Below the pieces are notes generated by a model. The model saw only the letters and a program-made list of their open reading frames with translations. It searched no databases and had not been told where the DNA came from. The translations under genes and the position numbers were made by a program. From the NCBI RefSeq assembly GCF_014207955.1, contig NZ_JACHLK010000007.1, forward strand, positions 1 through 64,000: DNA of 64,000 nt, read 5' to 3'. This DNA comes from Acidovorax soli (lineage in GTDB: Bacteria > Pseudomonadota > Gammaproteobacteria > Burkholderiales > Burkholderiaceae_C). This document shows positions 55,467-63,994 of this stretch, in pieces (the first letter of the stretch is position 1; each line of letters starts with the position of its first letter).

Positions 55467-56230
55467 AGCGCAATCTCCGCAGCCAGGGGGGCGTGGTCGG
55501 ACAGCTTGTCCCAGGGCTTTTTGGGCAGGTGCAAGGGGGTGTGTACAGCGGCCTTGCGCACGTAGATGCGGTCCAGTGCCAGCAGCGGCATGGAGGCCGG
55601 GAAGGTGCGCACCGCGCGCCCCGTGGACTGCACGAACACCTCGTGCAGGCCGGCGCGCTCGCGCAGGATTTCGTGCGCACGGCCGCGCCAGTCATTGAAG
55701 TCGCCGGCCACGACCACGGGCTCCTCGGGGTCGAAGGTATTCACCAGGTCGCAGACGCTGCGCAGCTGGCGCTGGCGGTGTGCCTCCTGCAGGCCCAGGT
55801 GCACGCAGATGGCGTGCACGGGGCGGTGGTGCCTGGGCGGTTGCAAAATGCAATGCAGCATGCCGCGCCGCTCGGGCCCGCTCACCGAGATGTCGTGGTT
55901 CTCGTAGTGCGTGATCGGAAACTTGGACAGCAGTGCGTTGCCGTGGTGGCCGTTGTCGTACACCGCATTGCGGCCATAGGCGTACTGGGTCCAGATGGTG
56001 TCGGCCAGGAACTCGTAGTGGGGCTCCTGGGGGAAGTTCTCCACCCGGCCCGCATGGCGGTGGTGCGTGCCCAGCACCTCCTGCAGGAAGACCAAGTCGG
56101 CCGCCACGTTGCGCACTGCATCGCGCAGCTCGTGCAGCATGAAGCGCCGGTTGAAGGTGGTGAAGCCCTTGTGCACATTCACGGTCAATACCTTGAAGGC
56201 AATGGGCTGGGAGGTGGGTGTGTGCGCCAT
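55463..56230 (-). CDS. ybhP: Endonuclease/exonuclease/phosphatase-family protein YbhP
   Basis: A 255-aa EEP-fold metal-dependent hydrolase. Motifs are VLTVNVHKG, VFLQEVLG (metal-binding Glu), CVHLGLQE, VVAGDFNDWRG and LSDHAPLAAEI (catalytic Asp-His). In E. coli ybhP precedes clsB, and the same order is kept here. A phosphodiesterase role on a lipid or nucleotide is possible. I chose the ATG at 56230 over a longer frame to 56380. Confidence 0.9.
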   Translation of the reverse strand: MAHTPTSQPIAFKVLTVNVHKGFTTFNRRFMLHELRDAVRNVAADLVFLQEVLGTHHRHAGRVENFPQEPHYEFLADTIWTQYAYGRNAVYDNGHHGNALLSKFPITHYENHDISVSGPERRGMLHCILQPPRHHRPVHAICVHLGLQEAHRQRQLRSVCDLVNTFDPEEPVVVAGDFNDWRGRAHEILRERAGLHEVFVQSTGRAVRTFPASMPLLALDRIYVRKAAVHTPLHLPKKPWDKLSDHAPLAAEIAL

Positions 56231-56385
56231 GGAAACAATCTGAAAAGCTGCTGCACCGCCGTGGTGCGCGCCCCTGCGGCGTATGCCGCCAGGGTCTTGC
56301 CTTGATTGTTCCGGCCATGGGCCGATGGCGCTGTAGGACGGTGGGCCGTCAGCGCGTGCAGCGCGGGCCCACGCCGCCACTCAGG

Positions 56386-57303
56386 TCATGCGGGCAGAAA
56401 GCCTTCGACCGAGAGGTAGCGCTCGCCCGTGTCGTAGTTGAAGCCCAGCACGCGGGCGCCCGCGGGCAGCTCGGGCAGCTTCTGCGCAATGGCGGCCAAT
56501 GTGGCGCCCGAGGAGATGCCCACCAGCATGCCCTCTTCACGCGCGCAGCGGCGTGCGTATTCGCGGGCGGGTTCGGCATCGACCTGGATCACGCCGTCGA
56601 GCAGGCTGGTGTCGAGGTTCTTGGGCACAAAGCCCGCACCGATGCCCTGGATCGGGTGGGGCGAGGGCGCACCGCCCGAGATCACGGGCGAAGCCGAGGG
56701 CTCCACGGCAAACACCTTGAGCGCGGGGAATTTTGCCTTGAGCACACGCGCCACGCCGGTGAGGTGGCCGCCGGTGCCCACACCGGTGATGATGGCATCG
56801 AGCCCGTCGGGAAAGTCGGCCAGGATCTCTTGCGCCGTGGTGCGCACGTGCACGTCGATGTTGGCGGGGTTCTCGAATTGCTGGGGAATCCAGGCGCCAG
56901 GTGTCTGGGCCAGCAGCTCCTGGGCGCGGGCGATGGCGCCCTTCATGCCCTTCTCGCGCGGGGTCAGGTCGAAGGTGGCGCCGTAGGACAGCATCAGCCG
57001 GCGGCGCTCGATGCTCATGCTGTCGGGCATCACGAGGACGAGCTTGTAGCCCTTGACGGCGGCCACCAGTGCCAGGCCGATGCCGGTGTTGCCCGAGGTG
57101 GGCTCGATGATGGTGCCGCCGGGCTTGAGCGCGCCCGAGCGCTCGGCATCCTCCACCATGGACAGGGCGATGCGGTCCTTGATGGAGCCGCCGGGGTTGC
57201 CGCGCTCGGCCTTCACCCACACATTGGCCGCGCTGCCGAACAGGCGGTTGATGCGCACGTGTGGCGTGTTGCCGATGGTCTGCAGAATGTTGTCGACTTT
57301 CAT
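56386..57303 (-). CDS. cysK: Cysteine synthase (O-acetylserine sulfhydrylase)
   Basis: A 305-aa PLP enzyme making cysteine from O-acetylserine and sulfide. The PLP lysine is Lys42 in [23 protein letters not shown] contacts the substrate, and [10 protein letters not shown] binds the PLP phosphate; [12 protein letters not shown] is the C-terminal block. The sequence lies between CysK and CysM in some positions, so cysM cannot be excluded. It is monocistronic, 76 bases after rtcA. Confidence 0.9.
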   Translation of the reverse strand: MKVDNILQTIGNTPHVRINRLFGSAANVWVKAERGNPGGSIKDRIALSMVEDAERSGALKPGGTIIEPTSGNTGIGLALVAAVKGYKLVLVMPDSMSIERRRLMLSYGATFDLTPREKGMKGAIARAQELLAQTPGAWIPQQFENPANIDVHVRTTAQEILADFPDGLDAIITGVGTGGHLTGVARVLKAKFPALKVFAVEPSASPVISGGAPSPHPIQGIGAGFVPKNLDTSLLDGVIQVDAEPAREYARRCAREEGMLVGISSGATLAAIAQKLPELPAGARVLGFNYDTGERYLSVEGFLPA

Positions 57304-57379
57304 GGCGTCTCCTGGTCAAGAAAAAGGGGTGGGTGGCAGTGCAAGGCGGCATTGTGGCCCAGTCCCGCAGCCTTGTACC

Positions 57380-58462
57380 TCACTGGGGGAACACCCGGAC
57401 CAGAATGGCACCATCGTCGCGCGGCTCGGTGGTCACGCGCACCGGCAGGCCGGCGCTGATCACTGCGGCATTGGTGCGCGTATGGTCGGTGAGCTCGCTG
57501 GCCGTGTAGCGCGCCTCCTGGCCCGTGCGCCATACGGCCAGGGCCAGCGGCAGCATCCACTGGTCGGCCAGGTGGGGCCCGGTGGCCGCCGTGCTGCGCT
57601 CATAGGCCCGCACCTCCTCGGCCAGCTTGCGTGCCACGGTCTCGGCCGACAGCCCGCGTTCGCCGAACTGGCAGAACACCTCGGTCACCTGGGCGTATTC
57701 CAGCGTGGCCATGACCGCATTGCCTGGTCCTTCGTGCTGGCGCACGCCGGGCGTGCGCAGCTGGCCGGCCTCTTGCGTCCAGCCCAGGCGCCGGCCCAGT
57801 TCCTCCAGCTCGCGTGCAGCCACGCTGCGCGCCAGGCCCGGGGCCAGGGCTTCGCCCCAGGCAGCCAGCGGCGCCCCGCGCTCCAGCAGGTCGAACGGTG
57901 CCAGAGCCTTGGTGGCCGGGGTGATCTGCGCATGCAGCAGGCCGCCGCCCGCAGGGTAGAAGCCACGGCGCTCCAGCGCCAGTTCCAGCCCCACGCCCAG
58001 GCGTGCGAGCAGTGGCGCATAGGCGCGCTGCAGAAAGTCGAACGGTGGTGCCATGGGGTTGTGCGTGCCGCCGGCCAGCTGCACGCGGCTCGCCCCATCG
58101 GCCAGCATCAGTGCGGGCAGCACGGTCTGTAGCACCAGCAGGCAGCTGCCCGCACCGGCGATGCGGAAGGTGTAGTCCCCCGCCTGCACCGCACCGGGCG
58201 TGAACTGCAGCGACTGCGAGCCCAGCTCCGCGCCCTCGGCCTGCCCGCCGCTGACCTGTACCGCCGCCTGCACGCAGGCCAGGTGCTGGCGCATCAGGCC
58301 CGGCTTGGCGCGGCCGGCGCGGATGCGCTCGATGCGCAGCGGCCGGCCCGTCACCATGGACAGCGCCAGCCCCGTGCGCAGGATCTGGCCGCCGCCTTCG
58401 CCTTGGGAGCCGTCGAGAACAAGGGGTTGAAGGCCGTTGGATTGTGAAAGAGTTGAATGCAT
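57380..58462 (-). CDS. rtcA: RNA 3'-terminal phosphate cyclase
   Basis: A 360-aa ATP-dependent cyclase that turns RNA 3'-phosphate ends into 2',3'-cyclic phosphates. The start has the family motif GSQGEGGGQILRT (about 18-30), the PAGGG element near 170, and His327 in SELTDHTRTN, which aligns with the AMP-accepting His of E. coli RtcA. Its ATG overlaps the VWA gene stop by one base (TGATG), so it is the last gene of the RNA-repair operon. Confidence 0.94.
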   Translation of the reverse strand: MHSTLSQSNGLQPLVLDGSQGEGGGQILRTGLALSMVTGRPLRIERIRAGRAKPGLMRQHLACVQAAVQVSGGQAEGAELGSQSLQFTPGAVQAGDYTFRIAGAGSCLLVLQTVLPALMLADGASRVQLAGGTHNPMAPPFDFLQRAYAPLLARLGVGLELALERRGFYPAGGGLLHAQITPATKALAPFDLLERGAPLAAWGEALAPGLARSVAARELEELGRRLGWTQEAGQLRTPGVRQHEGPGNAVMATLEYAQVTEVFCQFGERGLSAETVARKLAEEVRAYERSTAATGPHLADQWMLPLALAVWRTGQEARYTASELTDHTRTNAAVISAGLPVRVTTEPRDDGAILVRVFPQ

Positions 58463-60288
58463 CAGGTCATGTAGAAAACGTCGCCACTGGGCATGAACGG
58501 CAAGCGCCGGCCCGCGGCCAACAGGTAGGCATGCGAACGGCGCACGCTCAGGCGGTCGCAGTCGGCGTCGGTGATGATCAGCAGGGGACCGTCCTCAGGG
58601 AAGTCCGCGCTGTTCTCCAGCAGGGTGATGGCCGGTTGCAGCACCGTGCCCCCGCGCCCCTTGATCTCGACACGGTGGGCAATGTCCTGCGCTTCCAGGT
58701 ACCCGAGGTCGTAGGGCGCGGCGTCGCAGCACACCACGCGCACGGCGGGCACCTCCTTGGCCTGCGCGTAGCCCGCGATGCTGCCCAGGGCCTTGGCCAG
58801 GGTGTGGCGGTCCATGGAGCCGGAGGTGTCCAGCACCACACCGAAGGTGCGGCCCTCCAGCCAGCGCGGGTCGGGGCCCACCTGCGGGCGGGGGATGTCG
58901 GGCGTGGCCGATTGGCGCCGGCTCAGGCGTGTGTAGGTGCGCCGGGTCTCGATGGGCGGAAAGTGGTGGTCGAACCAGCGGGCCAGCTCCACCTCCCACG
59001 GAATCGGCGGTTGCAGCAGGGCGCGGATTTCTTCCAGCAGGGCTGCGGGCAGCAGGCCCCGGCCCTGGGATTCGTGCAGCATCAGCCCCTTGCCCAGCTG
59101 TTCCTTGTAGAAGGCATCGAGGTCGGTGAACCCAGGCTGGCCCGGGGACAGCCTGCGGTCGAGCATGTCCCCTTGCCGGCCTGCCAGCGTGAGCAGTTTG
59201 CGCATGCGGCGCAGGTCGACCACGATGCGGTCGTAGACCTCCTCGGCCGAGAGGCCGCGCAGTTCCAGGTCGTGCAGTAGCCCCAGGGCAGGCGCGCTGC
59301 CCACCTGCATCTGGATGAGCCAGTCATTGATCACATAGTCGCAGGCCACATTCCACAGGTAGGGGTCGCGACCCTGCCGGCGGCCCATGTGGCGCAAGGC
59401 CACATGCAGGATCTCGTGCGCGATCACGAAGCGGGTCTCCTGTTCTGTCAGGCCCGCTGCGGGATTGAGGTAGATGGTGCGCAGGGTCTCGTCCACGGCG
59501 CCCACCATGATCTCCTCGCGCCGGCACAGCTCGGCATCTTCGAGGATGTCGAAGGCCGCCACCATCGAGCCCAGCAGCGGAAAGCTGCTGATGAACCAGC
59601 TGCGGGCGCGCTCGGTCGTGCTGCGGGGGGCGCTGCGCGCGTCCCCTCCCAGCGCCGCGCGGGTACCGGCGGCGATTTCCACCGCCTGGGCCACCGAGTT
59701 GGCGATGCCTGCGGCGAACACTTCGCTCCAGCTGTCTTGCGTTGAGACTGTGCCCCAGCGCGTCGTCGCAGGCCGTTCGGGCCATTCCTCGGGGGCCTGC
59801 AGGCTCGTGGCCCGGGGGCCGGCGAGGCCCATGGACTCTGCCCAGGGCGGAACACCGCTTTCGCAAAACTGGCGGTACCAGCGCTCTTCGTCCCAGGCGG
59901 GCACGTCGGCCGGCAGTTGCATGTCGGCCGGGCACTGGCCGAACTTGACAGAGGCCAGGAACCGCGTGCTCGCCACATCGCACGCGGCGCACCACTGCGG
60001 CCAGTCGCCCCGGTCGCGCTGGAACAGTTCCATGGCATAGCCAAGCACGCCGCGCGCCAGGACGAAGGCCCATTCATCGGGCGGCGCATTGCGCTTGGGG
60101 TGCACGTGGATGCAGTGGTTGCGCAGCACCACCAGCCAGCCGGCGGGAGGGCACTGGCTGGCTGAGACGGCACGCACCCAGCTGACCCGCCGCGCCAGCG
60201 GCCCGAAGATCGGGTGCGCGAGCACCTGGGCCATGCCGGCGTCATAGGCCAGCGTGGCCGGGCTGGGTTTGTGGCTGGTCTTGGCCAT
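58462..60288 (-). CDS. Metallopeptidase-like plus VWA-domain protein (DUF2201 type)
   Basis: A 608-aa cytoplasmic protein. Residues 230-330 hold a metallopeptidase-like region with HEILH at 291-295 and CDYVINDWL after it. The C-terminal 130 residues form a VWA domain with a complete MIDAS: DTSGS (487-491), Thr548 in KGRGGT, and Asp in ITDAD (573-576). The N-terminal 230 residues are unlike anything I know. The architecture matches the DUF2201_N/DUF2201 pair. It lies 5 bases after a MoxR-type ATPase, the normal partner of VWA proteins, and inside an RNA-repair operon. Confidence 0.85.
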   Translation of the reverse strand: MAKTSHKPSPATLAYDAGMAQVLAHPIFGPLARRVSWVRAVSASQCPPAGWLVVLRNHCIHVHPKRNAPPDEWAFVLARGVLGYAMELFQRDRGDWPQWCAACDVASTRFLASVKFGQCPADMQLPADVPAWDEERWYRQFCESGVPPWAESMGLAGPRATSLQAPEEWPERPATTRWGTVSTQDSWSEVFAAGIANSVAQAVEIAAGTRAALGGDARSAPRSTTERARSWFISSFPLLGSMVAAFDILEDAELCRREEIMVGAVDETLRTIYLNPAAGLTEQETRFVIAHEILHVALRHMGRRQGRDPYLWNVACDYVINDWLIQMQVGSAPALGLLHDLELRGLSAEEVYDRIVVDLRRMRKLLTLAGRQGDMLDRRLSPGQPGFTDLDAFYKEQLGKGLMLHESQGRGLLPAALLEEIRALLQPPIPWEVELARWFDHHFPPIETRRTYTRLSRRQSATPDIPRPQVGPDPRWLEGRTFGVVLDTSGSMDRHTLAKALGSIAGYAQAKEVPAVRVVCCDAAPYDLGYLEAQDIAHRVEIKGRGGTVLQPAITLLENSADFPEDGPLLIITDADCDRLSVRRSHAYLLAAGRRLPFMPSGDVFYMT

Positions 60289-60293
60289 GGTGT

Positions 60294-61358
60294 TCAGGCC
60301 GCCTTGGCCTGGCGTTCGACCAGGCGGGGCAGGTCGCGCACCACCTCGATCATGTACCACGCGGGCAGCGTCTGCCCCGCCTCTTCGGCCACGGCGATCT
60401 GTGCCATCTCCAGGCTGATCTGGGCAAGGTCCTTGAGCATGGCCTTGGAGCGGTGCACCAAGGCCTGCAGGTCGCCCGTGCTGGCGCTCTTGTCCTGCGG
60501 CAGGGTCTTGAGCAGCCGGGCGCGGAAGGCCTGGGCCAGAAAGTACAGCACGTCGCGGTCCTCTGGGGCATGGGGCCAGCGGGAGTCGCCCTTGAAGATG
60601 GCTTCCAGGCGGTGCCGGTCGGCCGCCAGCTTGCCGAAGGCCTTGAACTGGGCCGCATGCTGGGGCGTGAGGCAGCCATAGGCCAGTGCCTCCACCATGG
60701 ACGGGGAGGGCGCATCGCCAAACGCCTGCAGCGCATCGCTGAGCATGTGCCAGGCGCGCGGCGTGGAGAAAGGCTCCTCGTGCTTTGGGGGCGCGCTCCA
60801 CAGGTGGTCGGGGCGCTGCTGCAGGTACTCGATCACCATGGGGTGGATGGCGCTGGCCGATGCCCAGTCCATCCATTCCGACGCGGATACCTTCAGGTGC
60901 ACATGCACCATGCGGTTCATCAGCGCGGAGGACATGGGCTTGACGATGGCCGAATCCTGCGCGCGGTTGCCGGCGCCGATCACGATGGAGCCCTTGGGCA
61001 GCGTGTATTCGCCGACGCGGCGGTCATGGATCAGGCTGTAGAAGGCCTTCTGCACATCCTGCGAGCAGGCATTGAGTTCGTCCAGGAAGATGCAGTAGGG
61101 CTCCTTGCGCGCAATCATCGCCGGGGGGCAGAAGCGGGTCACGCCATCGGTGATCTGGGGCACGCCCATCAGGTCCTCCGGTGCCAGCTGGCTGCCCAGC
61201 AGGGACACGCACTCCAGCCCCACGCTGTGCGCGAACTTCTCCACCAGCGCCGACTTGCCCACACCCGGCGGCCCCCAGATGAAGACCGGGCGGGTGATGG
61301 CAACGTTCAGCAAGAATTCGCTGAGCTGGGAGGGCGAGAGGGCGTGCGTGGCTTGCAT
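60294..61358 (-). CDS. MoxR-type AAA+ ATPase
   Basis: A 354-aa AAA+ ATPase with Walker A GPPGVGKS (29-36), Walker B CIFLDELN (89-96) and sensor-1-type GAGNRAQDS. It resembles MoxR ATPases, which act as chaperones loading metal or assembling complexes together with VWA proteins. Start is the ATG at 61358; a TTG at 61364 is a weak alternative. It sits between rlaP (15-base gap) and the VWA gene (5-base gap), so the three gene products are probably made together. Confidence 0.9.
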   Translation of the reverse strand: MQATHALSPSQLSEFLLNVAITRPVFIWGPPGVGKSALVEKFAHSVGLECVSLLGSQLAPEDLMGVPQITDGVTRFCPPAMIARKEPYCIFLDELNACSQDVQKAFYSLIHDRRVGEYTLPKGSIVIGAGNRAQDSAIVKPMSSALMNRMVHVHLKVSASEWMDWASASAIHPMVIEYLQQRPDHLWSAPPKHEEPFSTPRAWHMLSDALQAFGDAPSPSMVEALAYGCLTPQHAAQFKAFGKLAADRHRLEAIFKGDSRWPHAPEDRDVLYFLAQAFRARLLKTLPQDKSASTGDLQALVHRSKAMLKDLAQISLEMAQIAVAEEAGQTLPAWYMIEVVRDLPRLVERQAKAA

Positions 61359-61373
61359 GGGCAAGGGTTCGGT

Positions 61374-62222
61374 TCAATCGGTGGTAAAGCGCAGCACGGT
61401 GTCGTGCAGCAGGGCGTCCAGCGCCGCATGGCCCGGCACGGGCAGGGGCTGCACCGGCTCTGCAGCGTTGCGTTCCAGCTCGGCTTCGATGAAATCGTGG
61501 ATGCCGGGCCAGCGCGGGCTGGTGGCGGCCTCGCCGGCGCGCATCTTTACCTCCAGCAGGGCGTTGATCTCGGCGACCAGTGCTGCGTCGCGCACCGGGT
61601 CCAGCGTGTGCTGGGCCAGCTCGGCAAAGCGCATGGGCGGAACGCCCGGGCGCTCGCGTATCCAGCGCGCGGCCAGCAGCGGGCGCAGCACGTATAGGTA
61701 CTTCTTGTAGCGCACCTCGTCGGCCTGCAGGTGTTCGCGGAAGTTCTTCTTGGCCATGGAGGCGTAGTGGTGCCAGCCCTTGGCGTTGGAGAACACGGTC
61801 TCGGCCAGCGCGCGAAAGCGCTCCATGGTGTCGCTTTCTTCGCGGTAGACCACGGGCGAGCGCAGCCATTCGAGCAGCGTGGGGTTGGACTCGCGCATCA
61901 GGCCCAGCGCCTTGCGCAGGTCCCAACCGTTGATGTCCAGGTCGCCGCTGATTGGCACCTCGATCACATCGCGCCCGGGCGTCACCGTGAGGTACCAGGG
62001 CAGGCGGTTCACGTAGATGAAGCGCACGTCGTAGTCGCTGTCGGGCGATGCAAAGCCCCAGCCCCGGCTGCCCGACTCGCAGGCGAAGAGGACAGTGACC
62101 GCGTGCTCGCGCTCGATGCGTGCGAGCGATTCCATGACCTGGCTGCGCACCCCGGGGTCGATGGGGTGGGCGGATCGCAGGAATTCTTCTTCTTTCGTTT
62201 CTTGTTCTTGGTTTGTTGGCAT
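61374..62222 (-). CDS. rlaP: RNA-repair-associated nucleotidyltransferase RlaP
   Basis: A 282-aa DNA-polymerase-beta-fold nucleotidyltransferase. The active site pattern GSRGWGFASPDSDYDVRF (51-68) has the Gly-Ser and the Asp pair, with a third acidic position in SGDLDINGWDLRK. It matches the RlaP family that is reported to be linked with RtcB. It would add nucleotides or transfer a nucleotide to an RNA end, though its activity is not shown. It follows rtcB by 54 bases, with a perfect hairpin in the gap. Confidence 0.88.
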   Translation of the reverse strand: MPTNQEQETKEEEFLRSAHPIDPGVRSQVMESLARIEREHAVTVLFACESGSRGWGFASPDSDYDVRFIYVNRLPWYLTVTPGRDVIEVPISGDLDINGWDLRKALGLMRESNPTLLEWLRSPVVYREESDTMERFRALAETVFSNAKGWHHYASMAKKNFREHLQADEVRYKKYLYVLRPLLAARWIRERPGVPPMRFAELAQHTLDPVRDAALVAEINALLEVKMRAGEAATSPRWPGIHDFIEAELERNAAEPVQPLPVPGHAALDALLHDTVLRFTTD

Positions 62223-62229
62223 GTGGGAT

Positions 62230-62247
62230 GTCCCGGCGTGCCGGGAC
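62230..62247 (-). promoter_or_regulatory. Intercistronic hairpin between rtcB and rlaP
   Basis: GTCCCGGC (62230-62237) and GCCGGGAC (62240-62247) are perfectly complementary. There is no T-run, so it is not a typical terminator. It could set the relative expression of rtcB and the downstream genes. Confidence 0.55.
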
Positions 62248-62276
62248 CCTCATAACGTCGTTGTCAGATTGGGTGG

Positions 62277-63503
62277 TCAGCCTTTCACGCACACCACCTG
62301 CTTGAGCGTGTAGACCACCTCCACCAGGTCCTGCTGCGCGGCCATCACGGCATCGATGTCCTTGTAGGCCATCGGGATCTCGTCGATCACGTCGGCGTCC
62401 TTGCGGCATTCCACGCCTTCGGTCGCGGCGATCTGGTCGGCGATGGTGTACATCTTCTTGGCCTTGGTGCGGCTCATCTTGCGGCCCGCGCCGTGGCTGC
62501 AGCTCATGAAGCTCTCGGGATTGCCCTTGCCGCGCACGATGAAGCTCTTGGCACCCATGCTGCCCGGGATGATGCCCAGCTCGCCGGCCTTGGCGCTCAC
62601 GGCACCCTTGCGGGTGACGAGCACGTCCTCGCCGAAGTGCGTCTCGCGGCTCACGTAGTTGTGGTGGCAGTTGACCGCCTCCACATGCGCCTCGAACGGC
62701 TTGGTGATCACCTTGCGGGCGGCTGCGATCACGCGCTGCATCATCACCTCGCGGTTGGCGCGCGCGAACTTCTGCGCCCAGCCCACCGCGCGCACGTAGT
62801 CGCCGAAGTACTTGGCGCCCTCCTCGAAGTAGGCCAGGTCCTGGTCGGGCAGGTTGCGCTGGTGCAGCTCGGCGTCCTTCTTGGCCAGCTCGATGAAGTG
62901 CGTGCCGATGGCATTGCCCACGCCGCGCGAACCCGAGTGCAGCATGAACCACACGCCACCCTGCTCATCCAGGCACACCTCGATGAAGTGGTTGCCGGTG
63001 CCCAGCGTGCCCAGGTGCTTGTGGTTGTTGGTGTTGCGAAAGCGCGGGTAGTCCTCGCAGATCGCATCGAACTCGCCCTTGAGCGCGGCCCAGGCCACAT
63101 CGGTCTCGTCGGGCGGCGTTTCCCACGCACCCTTGTCGCGGCCCATGCGCTTGGGGTTGCTGCCGTGCGGCACGGCCTTCTCGATGGCCGAGCGCAGTGG
63201 GCCCAGGTTGTCGGGCAGGTCGTTGGCGGAGAGCGTGGTCTTGCAGGCCATCATGCCGCAGCCGATGTCCACGCCCACCGCGGCCGGGATGATGGCCTTG
63301 AAGGTCGGGATCACCGAGCCCACGGTGGCGCCAATGCCGTAGTGCACGTCGGGCATGGCCGCCACGTGCTTGAACACGATGGGCAGGCGTGCCGCGTTCT
63401 CCAGCTGCTTCTGGGCCTCGTCTTCCACGGGAACGCCCTGGGTCCACATCTTGATGGGGACGCCGTTGTCCACGGGCTTGAGGATGTAGTTGTTCTTTGG
63501 CAT
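62277..63503 (-). CDS. rtcB: RNA-splicing ligase RtcB
   Basis: A 408-aa GTP- and Mn-dependent ligase that joins RNA 2',3'-cyclic phosphate (or 3'-phosphate) to 5'-OH ends. The metal-binding VGVDIGCGM places Asp79 and Cys82, and the guanylylated His is His337 in CSHGAGRKMSR, the same number as in E. coli RtcB, which is also 408 aa. The ATG at 63503 has AAGGAAAG upstream. The frame is open back to 63962 but only the part from 63503 is the gene. It follows an unknown 150-aa gene by 38 bases. Confidence 0.96.
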   Translation of the reverse strand: MPKNNYILKPVDNGVPIKMWTQGVPVEDEAQKQLENAARLPIVFKHVAAMPDVHYGIGATVGSVIPTFKAIIPAAVGVDIGCGMMACKTTLSANDLPDNLGPLRSAIEKAVPHGSNPKRMGRDKGAWETPPDETDVAWAALKGEFDAICEDYPRFRNTNNHKHLGTLGTGNHFIEVCLDEQGGVWFMLHSGSRGVGNAIGTHFIELAKKDAELHQRNLPDQDLAYFEEGAKYFGDYVRAVGWAQKFARANREVMMQRVIAAARKVITKPFEAHVEAVNCHHNYVSRETHFGEDVLVTRKGAVSAKAGELGIIPGSMGAKSFIVRGKGNPESFMSCSHGAGRKMSRTKAKKMYTIADQIAATEGVECRKDADVIDEIPMAYKDIDAVMAAQQDLVEVVYTLKQVVCVKG

Positions 63504-63541
63504 GTCGCTTTCCTTCTTCGTTCTTTCTCTCTGCTGGTGGT

Positions 63542-63994
63542 TCATGCCACGTGCAGTGCGGTCTTGCGGATCTTGTTGCCGTGGCGGTCGATGCGGCGCC
63601 AGCTGCTGTTGTCGTTCATCGTGATCCAGCGGCGCTCTTCGGCGCGGTAGAACCAGTCTTTGTCCTGCTGGTAGAAAACCTGGGCACCCAGGGTTTCCCA
63701 GATGTTGACGATTTCGTTGCCGTGGGCGCGGAACTCGTCGAAGTCCGTGGTCGCTTTCTGGCCCATCTCGCTGTAGCAGCCATTGAGCTGCAGCAGCAGC
63801 CGGTTGACGTCGTCGGGCATGCGCTCTGCCTTGAGGCCGATCTTCACTGCTTCGTCCATGAGAATGGGATAGCTGTGGGAGGGGTACTTCGAATTGAGCG
63901 TGGTCGCAATCAGTTCCGCCGTTTCTTCCTGTTCGATGTGGTAGCTCAGCAGCTCGCGGCACAGCATGATGGACAGCGATTCTGCGCGGTCCAC
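63542..63994 (-). CDS. Hypothetical protein at the head of the RNA-repair operon (start may lie beyond the window)
   Basis: I do not recognise this protein of at least 150 aa. It has an acidic helical N-terminus (about 1-90) and ends with WITMNDNSSWRRIDRHGNKIRKTALHV, a segment with many aromatic and basic residues that could contact RNA. The GTG at 63994 is the first start seen, but the frame remains open to the window edge. It has the same direction as rtcB, 38 bases away. RtcR-type activators usually precede rtcB; this is not RtcR. Confidence 0.6.
   Translation of the reverse strand: MDRAESLSIMLCRELLSYHIEQEETAELIATTLNSKYPSHSYPILMDEAVKIGLKAERMPDDVNRLLLQLNGCYSEMGQKATTDFDEFRAHGNEIVNIWETLGAQVFYQQDKDWFYRAEERRWITMNDNSSWRRIDRHGNKIRKTALHVA

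Noticed and set aside
63504-63541. Sigma-54 (RtcR-dependent) promoter before rtcB
   Set aside because: The 38-base gap has no GG-N10-GC type match; such a promoter, if any, lies beyond the window.
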